Positions 48,423 through 59,352 of a stretch of DNA of 64,000 nucleotides are shown piece by piece. Origin of the DNA: Gamarada debralockiae (Eukaryota; Ascomycota; Leotiomycetes; Helotiales; Hyphodiscaceae); contig NXFV01000193.1 of the NCBI GenBank assembly GCA_002803225.1, positions 62,001 through 126,000 on the forward strand. Reading direction: 5' to 3'. The notes below the pieces were generated by a model. It did no database searches. It saw only the letters and a list, made by a program, of their open reading frames with translations, and was not told the origin of the DNA. Every line of letters starts with the position of its first letter. The first letter of the stretch is position 1. A program made the translations under genes and the position numbers.

Positions 48423-50961
48423 TCATTTCTTTCCCAACTCCACGTTTCTAACAAGCACCAAGCCTTCTTCTCCCCCTCCACTGCTCTTTTGTCCCTCAAC
48501 CTCAACACCAAAGAACTCACCCACCACCTCCTTGACAACACCCTCCCAAAGCCCCGCAACCAAGCCCTTCAACTCATCCCCCGTCTGTCTAAAATCTGGA
48601 AAGGCATTAACCTCCAACAACCACGCCGTCTCCTTCTCATCAACTAGATAATCCAATCCAAAAACCTCGAAACTATTTGGCATCGTCTGGAAATGGATCA
48701 TCATGCCTTTGGCTGCCGCTTCGAAGATCTCGCCTGTTGTCTCACATATCTGGGAGAATATTGAGGATTTGACGGAAGAGGGGAGGTCGAGAGACCAGAA
48801 GGCTTGGACGGAGCCTTCGTGAACGCCTGTCTGGAGGCATGTGTTGGTAAGATGTGCAGTCAGGTCTTGGGTTGGCGAGTCAGAAGAGCTGTTGGTCAGA
48901 GTCCAAGGTGGTGCGTATGGTGTTGCAGAGAACAGAGCTAGCATAGATTTGTAGACATAGACTTTCAGACTCCCGAATGCGAGAACATACGTCCTGATGT
49001 GGAATTTGTGCGGGTTGGAAGGGAGCAGGAGAGGTGGGTGGATGTATGGCTGGGCGATGAAGTGCCGGAGGTGCGAGGTGACGATGTATTCGCCGCCCTC
49101 TGCCTCTTTTTCGTTCCATTTCTTGGTTGCGGATTCGGATTCTTCCTTTCTGTCTAGATCTGCCTCTTTGTCCTCTTCCTCATCGTCCGAGTCAGGTCTT
49201 TCAGCCTCCCACTTCTCAAAAATAGACTGAAGTTCGTCTTCTGTGCTGAACAGTCGGATTCCTTGTCCACGGTCACTCATCCCTGGTTTCAAAATCCACC
49301 ATTCCCTCTCCTCCGCTTCCTTGTCCTCATTCCTCCTGAAACTCTCCTGCAATTCCCAAGCCTCGACCAAAGCATCGTCCAGAAACTCCGCATAATCAAG
49401 CTCGAAATCACAGGATGGTTTGATGTTGGTGGCGAGGATAGAGGAGGGGTTCTTGACGACCCAGTTGTAAGCTGTGGTACTCAAGTAGTGTTTCCGTATT
49501 AGGGCTTTGCGGATTATGTAGGCGTTGCAGATGGAGCTGGAACAGTGTTCCATGATGTGATCGAAGGGGAGAGATTCGTATGCGCCAATTATAAGGGCAG
49601 CGGAGGTAGGAGAAGATAGTTCGTCTAAGGAGGAGATGAGTTTGTAGGACCTTGGTGCAAGCTGCTTCTTGAGGGCAGCTAGGATGAGGGGCTGGACATA
49701 GGGATCTTCATAGTTGATCAGAGCGTAGAAATGGAGTTGGTTCTTCTCCAAAGAGATATTCCGGATATTCGGGGGCTCTGGAGATGGCCTGGAAAATCAC
49801 TTGTTAGAGAGGTTTGTGGGAAATGGGCTGAGTGGAAATTTGTATTGGTCTAACATGGTCTAATGCTCCAATGCTATGCATAACACACTCACAGCTTCAA
49901 CTCTCCCTCTGTCTGGGCCGCCGCATGCATAAAATTTGCCTTCAAAGGCGTAACACTACCATCCTGTTAGCATGTCCTTAACCCCATTCTAAACGCAGAA
50001 TACATACCTAGTAAACCCCTCCTTAACAGCCCACCCATCATTTCCCGGCCCCGCCTCCTCTACGCTCTTGTAAACATCTGTGAACCGTGGAGCCCACTTG
50101 AAATGCTTATGTTTATGTCTGCTCTCCTCTCCGTTTGTTCCGTTCTTCTCAGGCGGAGCGCCTTCTCGTTCCCTAATTCTCTGCTCCTCTTCACCTGCAT
50201 CCCCCTCCTCGTCCTCCACTTCCTGAAAACAACTTCCCGGGCCCCAATAATTCTGCAGCATAGCAGTCCACATGACCTTTCTCTCCTCTACACCTTCTAC
50301 AAGCGGAACATTCACGCTGTACAAATCAACCTCCTTGCCCCAATTCTTGTAAAGGTATTCGATCAGCTTAACACTCAACTTGCTTGCCCCAGCAATGATC
50401 TCCGGATCATGATTCCTTGAAAAGAAAGCATAACTCAACGCAATCGCCCTGCGTTTACACACCGCAGCCTCCAACGCACCCCCCAACGTACCGCTACTCA
50501 AAGAGAAAACCGCCGTCGAATTCCTCCCATAATTCGGACCGGACACAACCAAATCAATGGGTCCACGATCCTGAAAATAATGGTATAGTCCTATTTGTAC
50601 ACAAGACGCCGGTGTTCCATCTACCAGAACCCATTCTTCTTGTTCTTTTGAGCCCGCGGGCAGAGGACGAGAGTGTGTAGTGCCGTCGTCGTTGTGCAAT
50701 GTGCCGGGGCGGAAATAGGTCGGCTTGACGGTTTGGCCTATTATGTGCGCTTTGCCTATCCAGGAACGCTGCGTGTGTGGTAGAACGACGGAGACGGTAT
50801 GCCCGGCTTCTTGGAGGGTCTTTACGAGTGAGTGGACGTAGGGGGAGGATTTGTTTGAGGGAGGGCCGTCGTCGTTCACGACCTGAAGTCAAGATCAGTC
50901 AGTATCCGTCAATGGCATGGGTTTGGGGGAATGCAAGGTGGTGACGTACGAGGATATGCAT
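48423..50961 (-). CDS. pby1: Pby1-type SurE phosphatase-tubulin tyrosine ligase-like fusion
   Basis: This matches yeast Pby1, a P-body-associated protein that binds the decapping enzyme and joins a SurE-like nucleotidase with a TTL ATP-grasp domain. Four exons (50961-50950, 50882-50008, 49955-49893, 49788-48423) give 771 aa. The SurE part has MHILVVNDDGPPSNKSSPYV at the N-terminus (metal-binding NDD, split by intron 1), VSGPNYGRN and SSGTLGGALEA. The linker exon reads SVTPLKANFMHAA. The TTL part has WWILKPGMSDRGQGIRLF, HKFHIRTYVL, HLTNTCLQ and WLLEVNAFPDF (ATP-grasp metal and nucleotide residues). The two long open frames look like separate genes, but the 63-nt exon between them is in frame with both. 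An acidic insert (DSDDEEEDKEADLDRKEE) sits within the TTL domain. The first coding exon is only 12 nt. Confidence 0.9.
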
Positions 50962-52063
50962 TTTGAGCTTGGTTAGAGGTTGTAGTAGGAGTTTCTGAGG
51001 AATGGAGGGGATGTGGAGGAGTATTTGAGCATGGGAGGTTGCCAACAAATTCACAAGTCCACATATTTTCTGGGGCTCCGTATTCGCAGCGCAGCCTCGC
51101 TGGTGGGGCACACGCCACTTCGCGGCCATGTGACGAGAGGGGCAGGGCTTCACTCAGGAGATTATTAGGGTCCAAGTCACGGTCAAGCATATGAAACATC
51201 AAGTCCTTGTAGTTTCTATGCCCTCTAGTTGGTGGGCTTGAAAACTCTAGACACTATTGGATTGGAAGGGTCGAGTTAAACATGCAGCTCTGAGTCTGGG
51301 TACTGGTGATGGGAGCATTTCTAACTCTGAGAGCGTCGAGGTGAGTGGCTGAGTTGATTTCGTACAAAATACTTAAATCCACCGTAGGACAATCGTCAAA
51401 GTGTTGTTGATAACACAGCTGTCAGGGGCAGGATGGAGCGGGGGGACACCTTCGGTGAGTTGGCACATTCCATATCTCATCAGCAAATTCAGCCAATGTA
51501 AGGATCAGATCAAGGCGAATCTCTGCCTCGGTTCGCGTTTTGGAGCTAGGTATTCTTGTCGTTGATTCCTTTCTCATTCGTCGTCGTATTTGTTATCGTC
51601 GTTCTGGCATCGGACGGAATGCTATCTATTTGTGAGTCTCCATTCACTTGAATCGTCTCAAGCTCCTGGTAAATTGCAGCGGAATAAGTGGCCTAGTCGC
51701 TCCGGCTAGCACTCCTGCCATTTTTACGTCTGCGTTAGCTGCGGTGAAAGAAGTTGTGGAATCGATCATGGAAAGATATAAATATCAAGTATGCGGGGCT
51801 GCGAATTGGATAGTCCAAAACCGAAGGGTCGATTCCACTCGAGTACCAAGTATGAAAATTGCTCAATCTGGCGGAGCGATTGAAAGTCAGTGGACCTGTA
51901 TGCAAATTTTGAATTATTCAAAGTATTTTACACAATTAGAAGTGGTATACCCATATACCCACTTCTAAGATTCTATGGCTGGACCTATCCGGAATGTATC
52001 AGACTCTCGTAAACCACCGTTCGTAAAATCTCATCCGATCTGAACGATTCATAGTCCCGTCGA
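50962..52063. other. Intergenic region with a palindrome
   Basis: This holds the pby1 promoter and the 3' flank of the RCC1 gene. A palindrome TTAGAAGTGG...CCCACTTCTAA lies at 51936-51968. A 106-codon frame at 51648-51968 has no recognisable product and runs into the palindrome, so I do not call it. Confidence 0.4.
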
Positions 52064-54049
52064 TCAGGCCTCATCGACGTGAACCGCGGCCAACACACCA
52101 AACTGTCCTCCTGCGCCACAATACACCAGTTTCTTCCCCCTGACAGCCGTATTCTCAATGAGAGTGGCTTCAGTAACGTCAACTGTAGTGCCAACACCTG
52201 TCTGGTAGTTGCCAGAGAAACCCCAGCTGTAAGCCTGGCCCTCCTTGGTGACAACGAGGCAACCATCAGGATACGCAGAAACAGTCTCGCCATTCAAGTC
52301 TATGTATTGTGTTAGCAGCTTCAAAGCCTAAGGGGTGGAAGGACGTACTTGGAAGAACAACGGGCTTCGTTAAGTAGCGACGTCTCTGCTGATCATCAAT
52401 GTACACAACGTCCTCCGGGAACTTGTCAACCGCCATGCCACCTTGCTTGTTATCGATACGACCCCAGACAAGAACTTGGCCAGATTCAGTGCAGGAAATG
52501 CTGTGGTGAGCGCCGCCATCGATTTCTTTGATCTTGTAACCAGCGAGGTTCTTGACCAAGGTAGGAACAAGGATAGTATCATCTTTACTCTCAGATGTTG
52601 GAATGCCGGTTTGACTGAAGGTATTGAGACCCCATGAATAGACGTTGCCATCCTTGTCGACAGCAAAGCTGTGGTAGTCGCCAGATCCGATCTTCGTGAT
52701 CTTTTTGCGTTGGAGACCAAACTCACGTGGAATGAGAGCACCATCAGCGGTACGAGCGACGACACGGCGTGCGAGTTGGTTTTGCTCACCAGCACCCCAG
52801 GCAAAGACTTTGCCCTTGTCGTCGAGAGCGAGAACGTGGTTGGTACCACAGGAGATTGCGACAATTCTCTTGAGTTCAGGGATGAGGATTGGTGAGCGTT
52901 GGAATAGCTCCTTCGTCAATCTCTCCTTGCGTGCCTCTTCACTCTCTCCTTCATATTCCTCATCTTCGAGTGTGTTGTGTACTTTCTGTGGTCGGAAGCC
53001 CAAGTCACCATCATTGCCCTATTGAAGTTAGAATGCTCACAGAAGATTTGAATAGAGTTGATGGGACTTACTCGGAATGTGCCCCAGCCATAAACGGACC
53101 CATCAGTAGTAACTGCAAAGGTGGCGCTGTCACTAGCAGCCAAAAAAGCAAACTGAGTACCTTCAGGGAAGTACTTTGCGTTGACTTCTCTTGGCTCGGA
53201 CTCCGTTGGGTTCAGGTACTCATCGTCATCTTCTTCGCTGTCCGAGTCGCTATCGGAGGTGTCCTTTGGTGTAATGTCCTTGGTCTTCGCAGCGCCAGTT
53301 CTTCGTCCAAGAGCTCCTGTATCATTAACACCCCAGGTCAAGATCTTGTTGTCATGGGTAAGGGCAGCACAATGCATTCCGCCCACAGCAATCTGAACAA
53401 CACCAACATCCTTCGCAGAGAGTCTGTGGTTGATACGAGGCCGTGTGACATCAATAGGCTTCTTGTTGCCATCGTACTTGACTCCACCGAGTCCGAGCTC
53501 ACCCGCAGTACCCTCGCCGAAGACGTAGATATCAAGCTTTTGTGTGGGACGGATGTTGATTTGAGGGAGGGCTTTCTTTGTCGGGGCAGGCTTTGGCGCT
53601 TTTTGGGGAGCGACAGCTAGGTCCAAAGTCAGACAGTCAAAATCGTTCATAAGATATGAGGGATTGACATACGGGCAGCAACCTTCTTTGGGGCGGGCTT
53701 TGGCGCGGCAGTCTTTTTGGATGTAGTAGCTGTCTTAATGTCAGTACCTGTGAATCGTTCAAAAGATTTGAGCGAATAACATACCCTTCTTTGCCGCAGC
53801 GGGCTTTGTTGCCGGCTTAGAGTCCGTTTCAGCCTTTGATTTCTTGGCCTTTGGTCGCTCTTCGGATACCTCGACTTCGGAGGCCTTCCTCTTCGTGGCT
53901 GTACTCTTCGGAGCAGCGGGTTTAGTGGGAGCAGCTTCGGCGGTAACCTTAGCTTTGGGGGTTCTTGTAGGTCGTATAGAGGTCGTAGTAGAGGCTTTGG
54001 CTTTCATAGTCGAAGCTGCCTTCGAGGCTGCTGTCTTTTTCGGAGGCAT
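52064..54049 (-). CDS. RCC1-type guanine nucleotide exchange factor for Ran
   Basis: RCC1 (yeast Srm1, fission yeast Pim1) loads GTP onto Ran at chromatin and so sets the direction of nuclear transport. Five exons (54049-53785, 53729-53673, 53616-53072, 53018-52349, 52299-52064) give 590 aa. The first 120 residues are a Lys/Ala/Pro tail (MPPKKTAASKAAS, KRKASEVEV) fitting DNA binding and nuclear import. Seven RCC1 repeats follow, with blades such as YVFGEGTAGELGLG, ILTWGVNDTGALGRRTG, VYGWGTFR, VFAWGAGEQNQLARR, VYSWGLNTFSQTG, VLVWGRIDNKQGG and AYSWGFSGNYQTGVG. An acidic SDSDSEEDDDEY loop lies inside the second blade, as in fungal Srm1. The ATG at 54049 is the first in frame; sequence further up opens only at TTG. 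Identification is strong. Confidence 0.95.
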
Positions 54050-55598
54050 CGTAATGGTTGTTATGGTCTTGACGCGACGAGGTTGGTAGGTTTTCAAGAT
54101 GTATTAGAAGGTTTGTAGGTCGACGTTGATCAAAACGAAAGTGGTCGTGTCGAATTATTAACGGAAAGATGGAGGAGATGAAGAACTAAAGAAGGCGTTG
54201 GAAGAATTGGAAGAAGAACTGTTCAAGTCGCGAAGGTAAGAAGAAGCTTGGAAGCGCGTATTCTTCAATAGCAAAATTCTTGCAGGGGTGCCATATGCGT
54301 GAATGCCTGAAATCTCAGACCGCAAGGGCGCACCGCTTTCGACAATGGAGCTGTCTTTTCACTTTCATTTTGTCATTAGTCGAAAAGATTCCAACCTTCT
54401 CGTTCTCTCACAGGTTCTCAGGAAATGAGAAGTTGAATGAAAGCCGAAAGCTCATTCTGAGCTGGTGAAAAAGACAGAAGCCTCCCCATTTACTCAATAC
54501 ACGTTGCTTTGGCACGGCCGACTACCTCAAATGCTTCGAGAGAGAGTCGTACTGGAAACTATTCAGAAACAAAGAATGATGGCAGTCCGAGTCCAAGTCC
54601 GCTCAAATTATTGTACGTCTCAGTGATCCTAGGGTGTGGTTTCATTAGCGTTGGCAAAGGGCATTCTAGAATCTCTGCTCTGCTACAATACCATGGCTGC
54701 CCCAAGATATCTTGAAGCAATTCATTCAATGGATATCCGCTATTTATAAGAAACTGGCTCAACTCTCAATTTTGAGAAATATTAAATTGCCTATACATCC
54801 TGTAACCCCCAGCCGGTAGTACTTTTCAAGTCCCAAGTTCCCTCCGAATCTTCTCGTCACAACACTCTAACAGCTAGCCCAACTCCCAACCCAAGCCATA
54901 GCAAATTATCTGAACGCTCCCCCCTTCCCCCTGTGAAGTTAAGGGTAACGAAGTCGTCGCTTTTGGATAAGTACTCGGTTGCGCCGTCGTACCAAGATAT
55001 ACGCTCGAAGTACTCGTCAGCGTTCTAGATGTAGAAGTCGAGCCAACGGTCGTCAAGATGGTGATGATTTGGGTCGTCGTAGCTATGATAGTATTTAATG
55101 ACGTGACAAAGATTGTTCTTGTAGGAGGGAGGTAACTGGGTACAGAGAGACGCAGGTTTGGATGTCCATGGCCTACCACCTATTAATATCGAGGTTCCAC
55201 GCTTAGTAGAATAAGGAGGTTCAAGTCATGGGAGAACGTACCTTAGATCAGCAAAATGCCTGGCCTGCAGATGTTTGTACGCAGTGGTGGTCTGCGTCGC
55301 AGGTTTCTTTCAGCATCATTGTACCTTCAACCGTTTAACGCAGCTTCCTCGAAATTTGGGCTAGAGGTAATCCACGACTTGAAATCCATTGCCACTGAAG
55401 CAGTAAGTTTTGTCTATGAGAGGCATTTGTGCATTGAAGTGTTTTTTGGTGGAAGACCAAAATTAGAACCTTTTAGCGCAAGCATCTTACTATGAGTCGC
55501 CAAGGCGGTAGAGTATCGAGATGGGATTGTCTCCCAGACATCGAGGAACTCTGGTCCCGGATTGCTAGTGATTGACCTCGCGACGAAAATTCAAGAAA
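54050..55598. other. Intergenic region at the edge of the decayed island
   Basis: This holds the RCC1 promoter and then sequence with no supported gene. A minus-strand Ser/Thr-rich frame at 54874-55179 (TSTSRTLTSTSSVYLG) looks like a piece of a cell-surface stalk but lacks an ATG exon I can join. I see no tRNA; a tRNA-like look around 55494-55575 does not fold properly. Confidence 0.35.
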
Positions 55599-56223
55599 TT
55601 AAATCAAATCAAATCGGGGTTTCTCTTCTGTCGGTAGCTCACGCTGAACAGAGCTGATTTCAGTCTTGAACAGCCGGGCATTCGCTTCCGTTATCTTCGA
55701 GGTATTAGCAAAGGTTATTTGTGGATGGAAGGATCACTTACCTTGAGAAGCATATTGATCGGCTCGGGCTCCTTATCACCCTCAAATGCAATAAATAGGA
55801 TATGAACCACCGACGCATCTGGCTTCTCCATAAACTTCATTTCACGAACAATAACTGTGTTTAGGATCACTCGATAGGTCTTCTGGCGCATGATAAGACG
55901 AGCTACTCGAGGTGTGTTTGTATCTGCATCTTCCACTTCAACGATGGATGCATCAAACGAACCATATACTTCTTGCCTATTTCCATCAAAGGTTACGCAA
56001 GACCTCGGCACACTAATTTGGAGAATTTCAAGTCCTCGTTCTTTCCAGCCTGCTTCTTTGGATTCGAGAGCATAAAGCTTCGCTTGTAATTACAATAGAG
56101 TTGCTTCACTAGACTCTTTATCATCAATATAGACTGTGGATCTAGATTCAGCACAGCTTTGAATGAAACTGTCGTCGTCGCCCTCTCCAAGCTTTGAAAA
56201 GTCAGTGACTTACCACTAGCCAT
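55599..56223 (-). pseudogene. Broken gene for a RanBP1-domain protein
   Basis: The C-terminal Ran-binding domain is well preserved: QAKLYALESKEAGWKERGLE, then ILQISVPRSCVTFDGNR, ARLIMRQKTYRVILNTVIVREMKF, and FIAFEGDKEPEPINMLLK. A normal intron (55740-55695, donor GTAAGT, branch GCTAAT) leads to a last exon encoding ITEANARLFKTEISSVQREL and ending in TAA at 55599. The layout resembles nucleoporin Nup2 or Yrb2-type proteins. Just before the domain the same frame meets a TAA where Gln would be natural (EATLL-stop-LQAKLYALE, near 56093). Further upstream the open sequence changes frame and ends at TAA/TAG codons near 56210-56220. No GT-AG intron with good signals skips the stop. An acidic 67-codon frame at 56260-56463 may be another piece. 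I read it as a truncated, mutated copy. Confidence 0.65.
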
Positions 56224-56481
56224 TGTTCTCTTAGCCCTCTTTGTGAGTTCAAATTTCTTTCATGTCATGAATGGTCTTGCATTCCCGCTCTCCTCGTCGT
56301 TCTCTTCATCGCTGTCACCAGGCAATAGACACCCCTTTGCCATTGCTTTCGTGATTTCTCTCTCCTTAATAATCGTGTGGAATTCCGAATTCCTTTCCGC
56401 GTTGCATTCCCTCTTTTGATACATATATTTCTTAGAGGATATTCCAGGGGGATTCATATTCAACCGCTCGAGCTCTTCGCA

Positions 56482-57042
56482 TCAATCCCTTTCAAAATAC
56501 TCATTCGTCAATGTTGTATCTCTTACTCGGATTGCGATGCAAGTATTATCTTCGCCTTGTCCCCTTTCCGTGCAGTTAAGGATAACGAGCCCCGTTTGGT
56601 CACCATTGTCAATAAATGGTACAGTCAAATGGATTCCTTTATTGCTCGTAGTCAACGGACCGCTCAAGTTTCTGATGAAGGCTTTCAGTTGGACGAACTT
56701 GCCGGATTCAATGAACGCAGCTAGAGAGGGTGCTAAAAACTCGTTGTAAATATTGTCAGGTCTCCAGGCGAAGAGGCTGTAGTCGTCAGAAACCTTCATG
56801 ATCTCCTCTTGTAGCCTAACAAAAGCTCTCTCCCCTTCTCCGTAAAGTAATGGCGTCTCGTGGTTCTCTTGGGAGGTTGTTACCCATTGGATTAGCCTCT
56901 TTCTTTGAGGGGTATTAAGTAGGACTTTCCGGCCAGTCTTTTGTTTTTGAGGCGTAAGTCTATGCTGTATTGCATAGCAAAACTTAGTCGTAAGAATAGC
57001 CGGTTTGAAGGCAGATTGGGTTGCGTGTATAATTAGCATCAA
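56482..57042 (-). pseudogene. HET-domain gene remnant
   Basis: This 186-codon open frame carries the segment TPLLYGEGERAFVRLQEEIM followed by KVSDDYSLFAWR, diagnostic of the region just after the HET domain in fungal heterokaryon-incompatibility proteins. It is followed by the usual beta-rich C-terminal part (FVQLKAFIRNLSGPLTTSNKGIHLTVPF). The HET domain proper, which should lie 5' of it, cannot be found: upstream sequence to 57.47 kb is scrambled among frames, and the TRIEDTAYCLLGIFDV-type motif is replaced by VTTSQENHE. I therefore call a remnant and not a functional incompatibility gene. Confidence 0.65.
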
Positions 57043-57468
57043 AGAAGAGGGTTCGTACTCGTAATATCTGGTCGCGCGTGAGCTTTGGGTGTTTTTGCTT
57101 AGGTACGGGTATTAGGTATGTCGTCGATATGCTGAGATTCTGGTGTTGCAGTACAGAATAGAGTAGCAAAAGCAGTATACGAGCACCTTAAAATCATTGG
57201 TGGGACCCCCCTTGCTAGCGTAGAATATACTAGAAGGGCTTTTGGAACTGATACGCCGAGCACTATAGTATACCAGTAGTAGTGAGCGAAGTTCAAGCGA
57301 GGTTGACGTCTTACTGCCTGAAAATCTTACTGTACTCCAACCCATATCCGTGGGGTCTGTATTGATGAGTGTAGTATAAAGCCTCTTGGCTGGGAACTGT
57401 AGTGGAGAAGCTGAGAGGCACAGAATGGGCTCGTGACAAGATTGTTTTATAATCTTAGCTTATTATTA
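57043..57468. other. Scrambled sequence 5' of the HET remnant
   Basis: Overlapping short frames on the minus strand (57099-57345) are free of stops for 60-80 codons but match no known domain. They may be degenerate HET sequence. The right end abuts the MITE at 57469. Confidence 0.3.
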
Positions 57469-57818
57469 CAGTAGAACCTCTCTATAAGCATCCTGTAGAT
57501 AAGTATACCTGACTAATAAGCATGCGACCCTCGGTCCCAAGCAAAATCTAGTGTGTTATATTCCTCTGGGTATAAGCATACCTGACTAATAAGCATGCGA
57601 CCCTCGGTCCCAAGCAAAATTTTGTGTGTTATATTCCCCTAGGTATAAGTATAACCTGACTTATAAGCATGTAGTCCTTGGTCCCGAGCGTATGCTTATA
57701 GAGAGGTTCTACTGTACCTAGGGGCATATAATACACTAAATTTTGCTTGGGACCGAGGGTCGCATGCTTATTAGTCAGGTATGCTTATCTACAGGATGCT
57801 TATAGAGAGGTTCTGCTG
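57469..57818. mobile_element. Pogo-type fold-back MITE with TA target duplication
   Basis: The element starts CAGTAGAACCTCTCTATAAGC and ends with its inverse GCTTATAGAGAGGTTCTGCTG, flanked by TA on both sides, as for pogo/Tc1-mariner insertions. Inside, a second complete right terminus lies at about 57694-57714, also followed by TA. Two tandem copies of a roughly 75-bp unit (ATACCTGACTAATAAGCATG, then CGACCCTCGGTCCCAAGCAAAA) fill 57505-57650, with a third diverged copy after. The right quarter (57717-57818) is the inverse of the left 100 bp, so the whole can fold back. There is no transposase; it is a non-autonomous element. Confidence 0.85.
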
Positions 57819-58045
57819 TAGCCTTTATCTCACCACGGCTCTATTCTTAAAGTAAATCCGCGGATTTAAGACGATCTCTATGAGAGTGATCCTTATGTCT
57901 TCTTAGTATAAATTTAGTGGGAGGTACCGTGAGAAATACAGCTGTCTCAGGGCCTCAGACTTCTCTAATTTCTCGTTAATAGGTCACCTAATACTAAAAT
58001 ACCTCTCTGGCCATAGTAAAACACTCCTACCCTTATAACGGGAAA
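57819..58045. other. AT-rich spacer between MITE and decayed dehydrogenase
   Basis: TA-rich sequence with frequent stops in all frames. I see no gene; it may be mutated promoter sequence. Confidence 0.3.
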
Positions 58046-59352
58046 ATGTAAGCCGTAGAATAGGAAGGAAGCTATTCTCCGTCTCTGTCAAAACCCTCCC
58101 TATCCCTAAAATCACTAATTACCGCGACGCTATTATCAAAATAACATCTAGCGGGATCTGCGGTTCAGATCTCTATATCTTCAAAGGGCGGTTCCCCTCT
58201 AAACTACCTATAATAATCGGGTATGAAATCGTTGGTATTGTTTATTCTATCAGCTCTGATATCGATATTCTAAAAGTTGGGGATAGAGTAATTGTCTTTA
58301 GGCTTGTTAAAGGGGATGTACTTAATAATGCGGAAGATCCAATTGGTGCTCTGGGCGTAGGGGCTATTAGTGAGCTGGCGCAGTTTAATGGCGGCCAGGG
58401 GGGGTATGTGAGGGTTCCGTTTGTAGTTGAGAATTGTCTTCTTTTGCTGCCGGGGAAGAAATATGAGTTGGATTATATAATGTTAGCTAATATTTTCCCG
58501 GTCTCGAATTAGGCGCTGGATTGTGCGGGGTTTGTGTTTGGGGATGTAGTTGTAGTATTTAGTACTAGTGAGCTTACTATTTTTCTTTCTCTTTAATTCT
58601 TATCTACTCTATAAGATCTTTATTAACTTTCACTGTTACTTACGAGTAGTATAGGGTCTATCGGATTACTCTGTGTTTACTCGACCTTCCTCCGTGGAGC
58701 TAGCAAGGTCTATAGTATTGATCGCGTCCTTTAGAGACTTGCGAAAGCCAAGAGCCTTAGAGCTATCCTGATCGACTTCACAAAGGGAGACCCAGTAGCT
58801 CAAATTCTCAAGTTCGAACTACAAGGAGTCGATTGATCTTGTGATTGCGTTGGATTTGAGTGTATTAATGCCAAGGGCGCTAATATTAGTAATCTTGTTT
58901 ATAAGCAGGCTATTACTATAACGCGAGTCGGTGGAGGAATTGGATTCATTGGAGGCTTCTTGCCTGAGGATGATAGTAAGTTGTTTAATAAGATATGCTT
59001 ATCCTAATATAAAAAAAAGAAGCTAATTTGGTGGATTTTAGGAGGCGCTACCCCCGTAGCAAAGAAAGGCATCTTCGATATCCCCCTCGGCGCGTGGTGG
59101 GTAAAATCGTAAACTATTAGAGGGGGCGTAGTGCCGTTACGCTAATACTAAGCCACTCTTAAAAAGCTCATTGATAGTAGAAGAGCTAAGCCTAGCTTCG
59201 TGGTTAATACAAAGATCAGAATCGAGGGAGCTGTAAAAGTATATCGAGAGTTTAGTGATCGCGATTTTATTAAGGCTGTTATCCGTTTCGATGACGATGA
59301 GAATGTAAGTCTTATTAAGGATAATAAGAGGGAGGAGAAGGTACTAATGTAA
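58046..59352 (+). pseudogene. Decayed zinc alcohol/formaldehyde dehydrogenase, RIP-like
   Basis: Conceptual reading gives a medium-chain zinc dehydrogenase of the glutathione-independent formaldehyde dehydrogenase type. Visible landmarks are TLPIPKITNYRDAIIKITSS, GICGSDLYIFKGRFPSKLP, IGYEIVGIVYSISSDIDILK, VGDRVIVF, GGQGGYVRVPFVVENCLLL, LDCAGFVFGDVVVVFSTS, then in the second half FTKGDPVAQ, GGIGFIGGFLPEDD, IFDIPLGAWWVKS and RRAKPSFVV. The catalytic-zinc His motif GHE is altered to GYE. The frame is broken by TAA/TAG codons: near the start, near 58510 (TAG for Trp in the expected W-x-ALD context), near 59110, and CGCTAATACTAA near 59138-59149. There are also small shifts. TGG-to-TAG and CAA-to-TAA changes with high TA content fit repeat-induced point mutation. 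Confidence 0.8.

Noticed and set aside
49788..50008. Splitting pby1 into a SurE gene and a TTL gene
   Set aside because: A 63-nt exon between the two long frames is in phase with both and encodes the family-typical SVTPLKANFMHA linker.
54874..55179. Ser/Thr-rich minus-strand frame resembling a cell-surface stalk
   Set aside because: It has no ATG, and the upstream candidate exon cannot be joined without meeting a stop.
55494..55575. tRNA-like sequence starting GTCGCCAAGGCGG
   Set aside because: The acceptor stem does not pair and there is no TTCGA-type T loop.
57469..57818. CRISPR-like reading of the repeated units
   Set aside because: The repeats are long, abut each other, and lie within inverted termini with TA duplications; the genome is eukaryotic. 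A MITE explains all of it.
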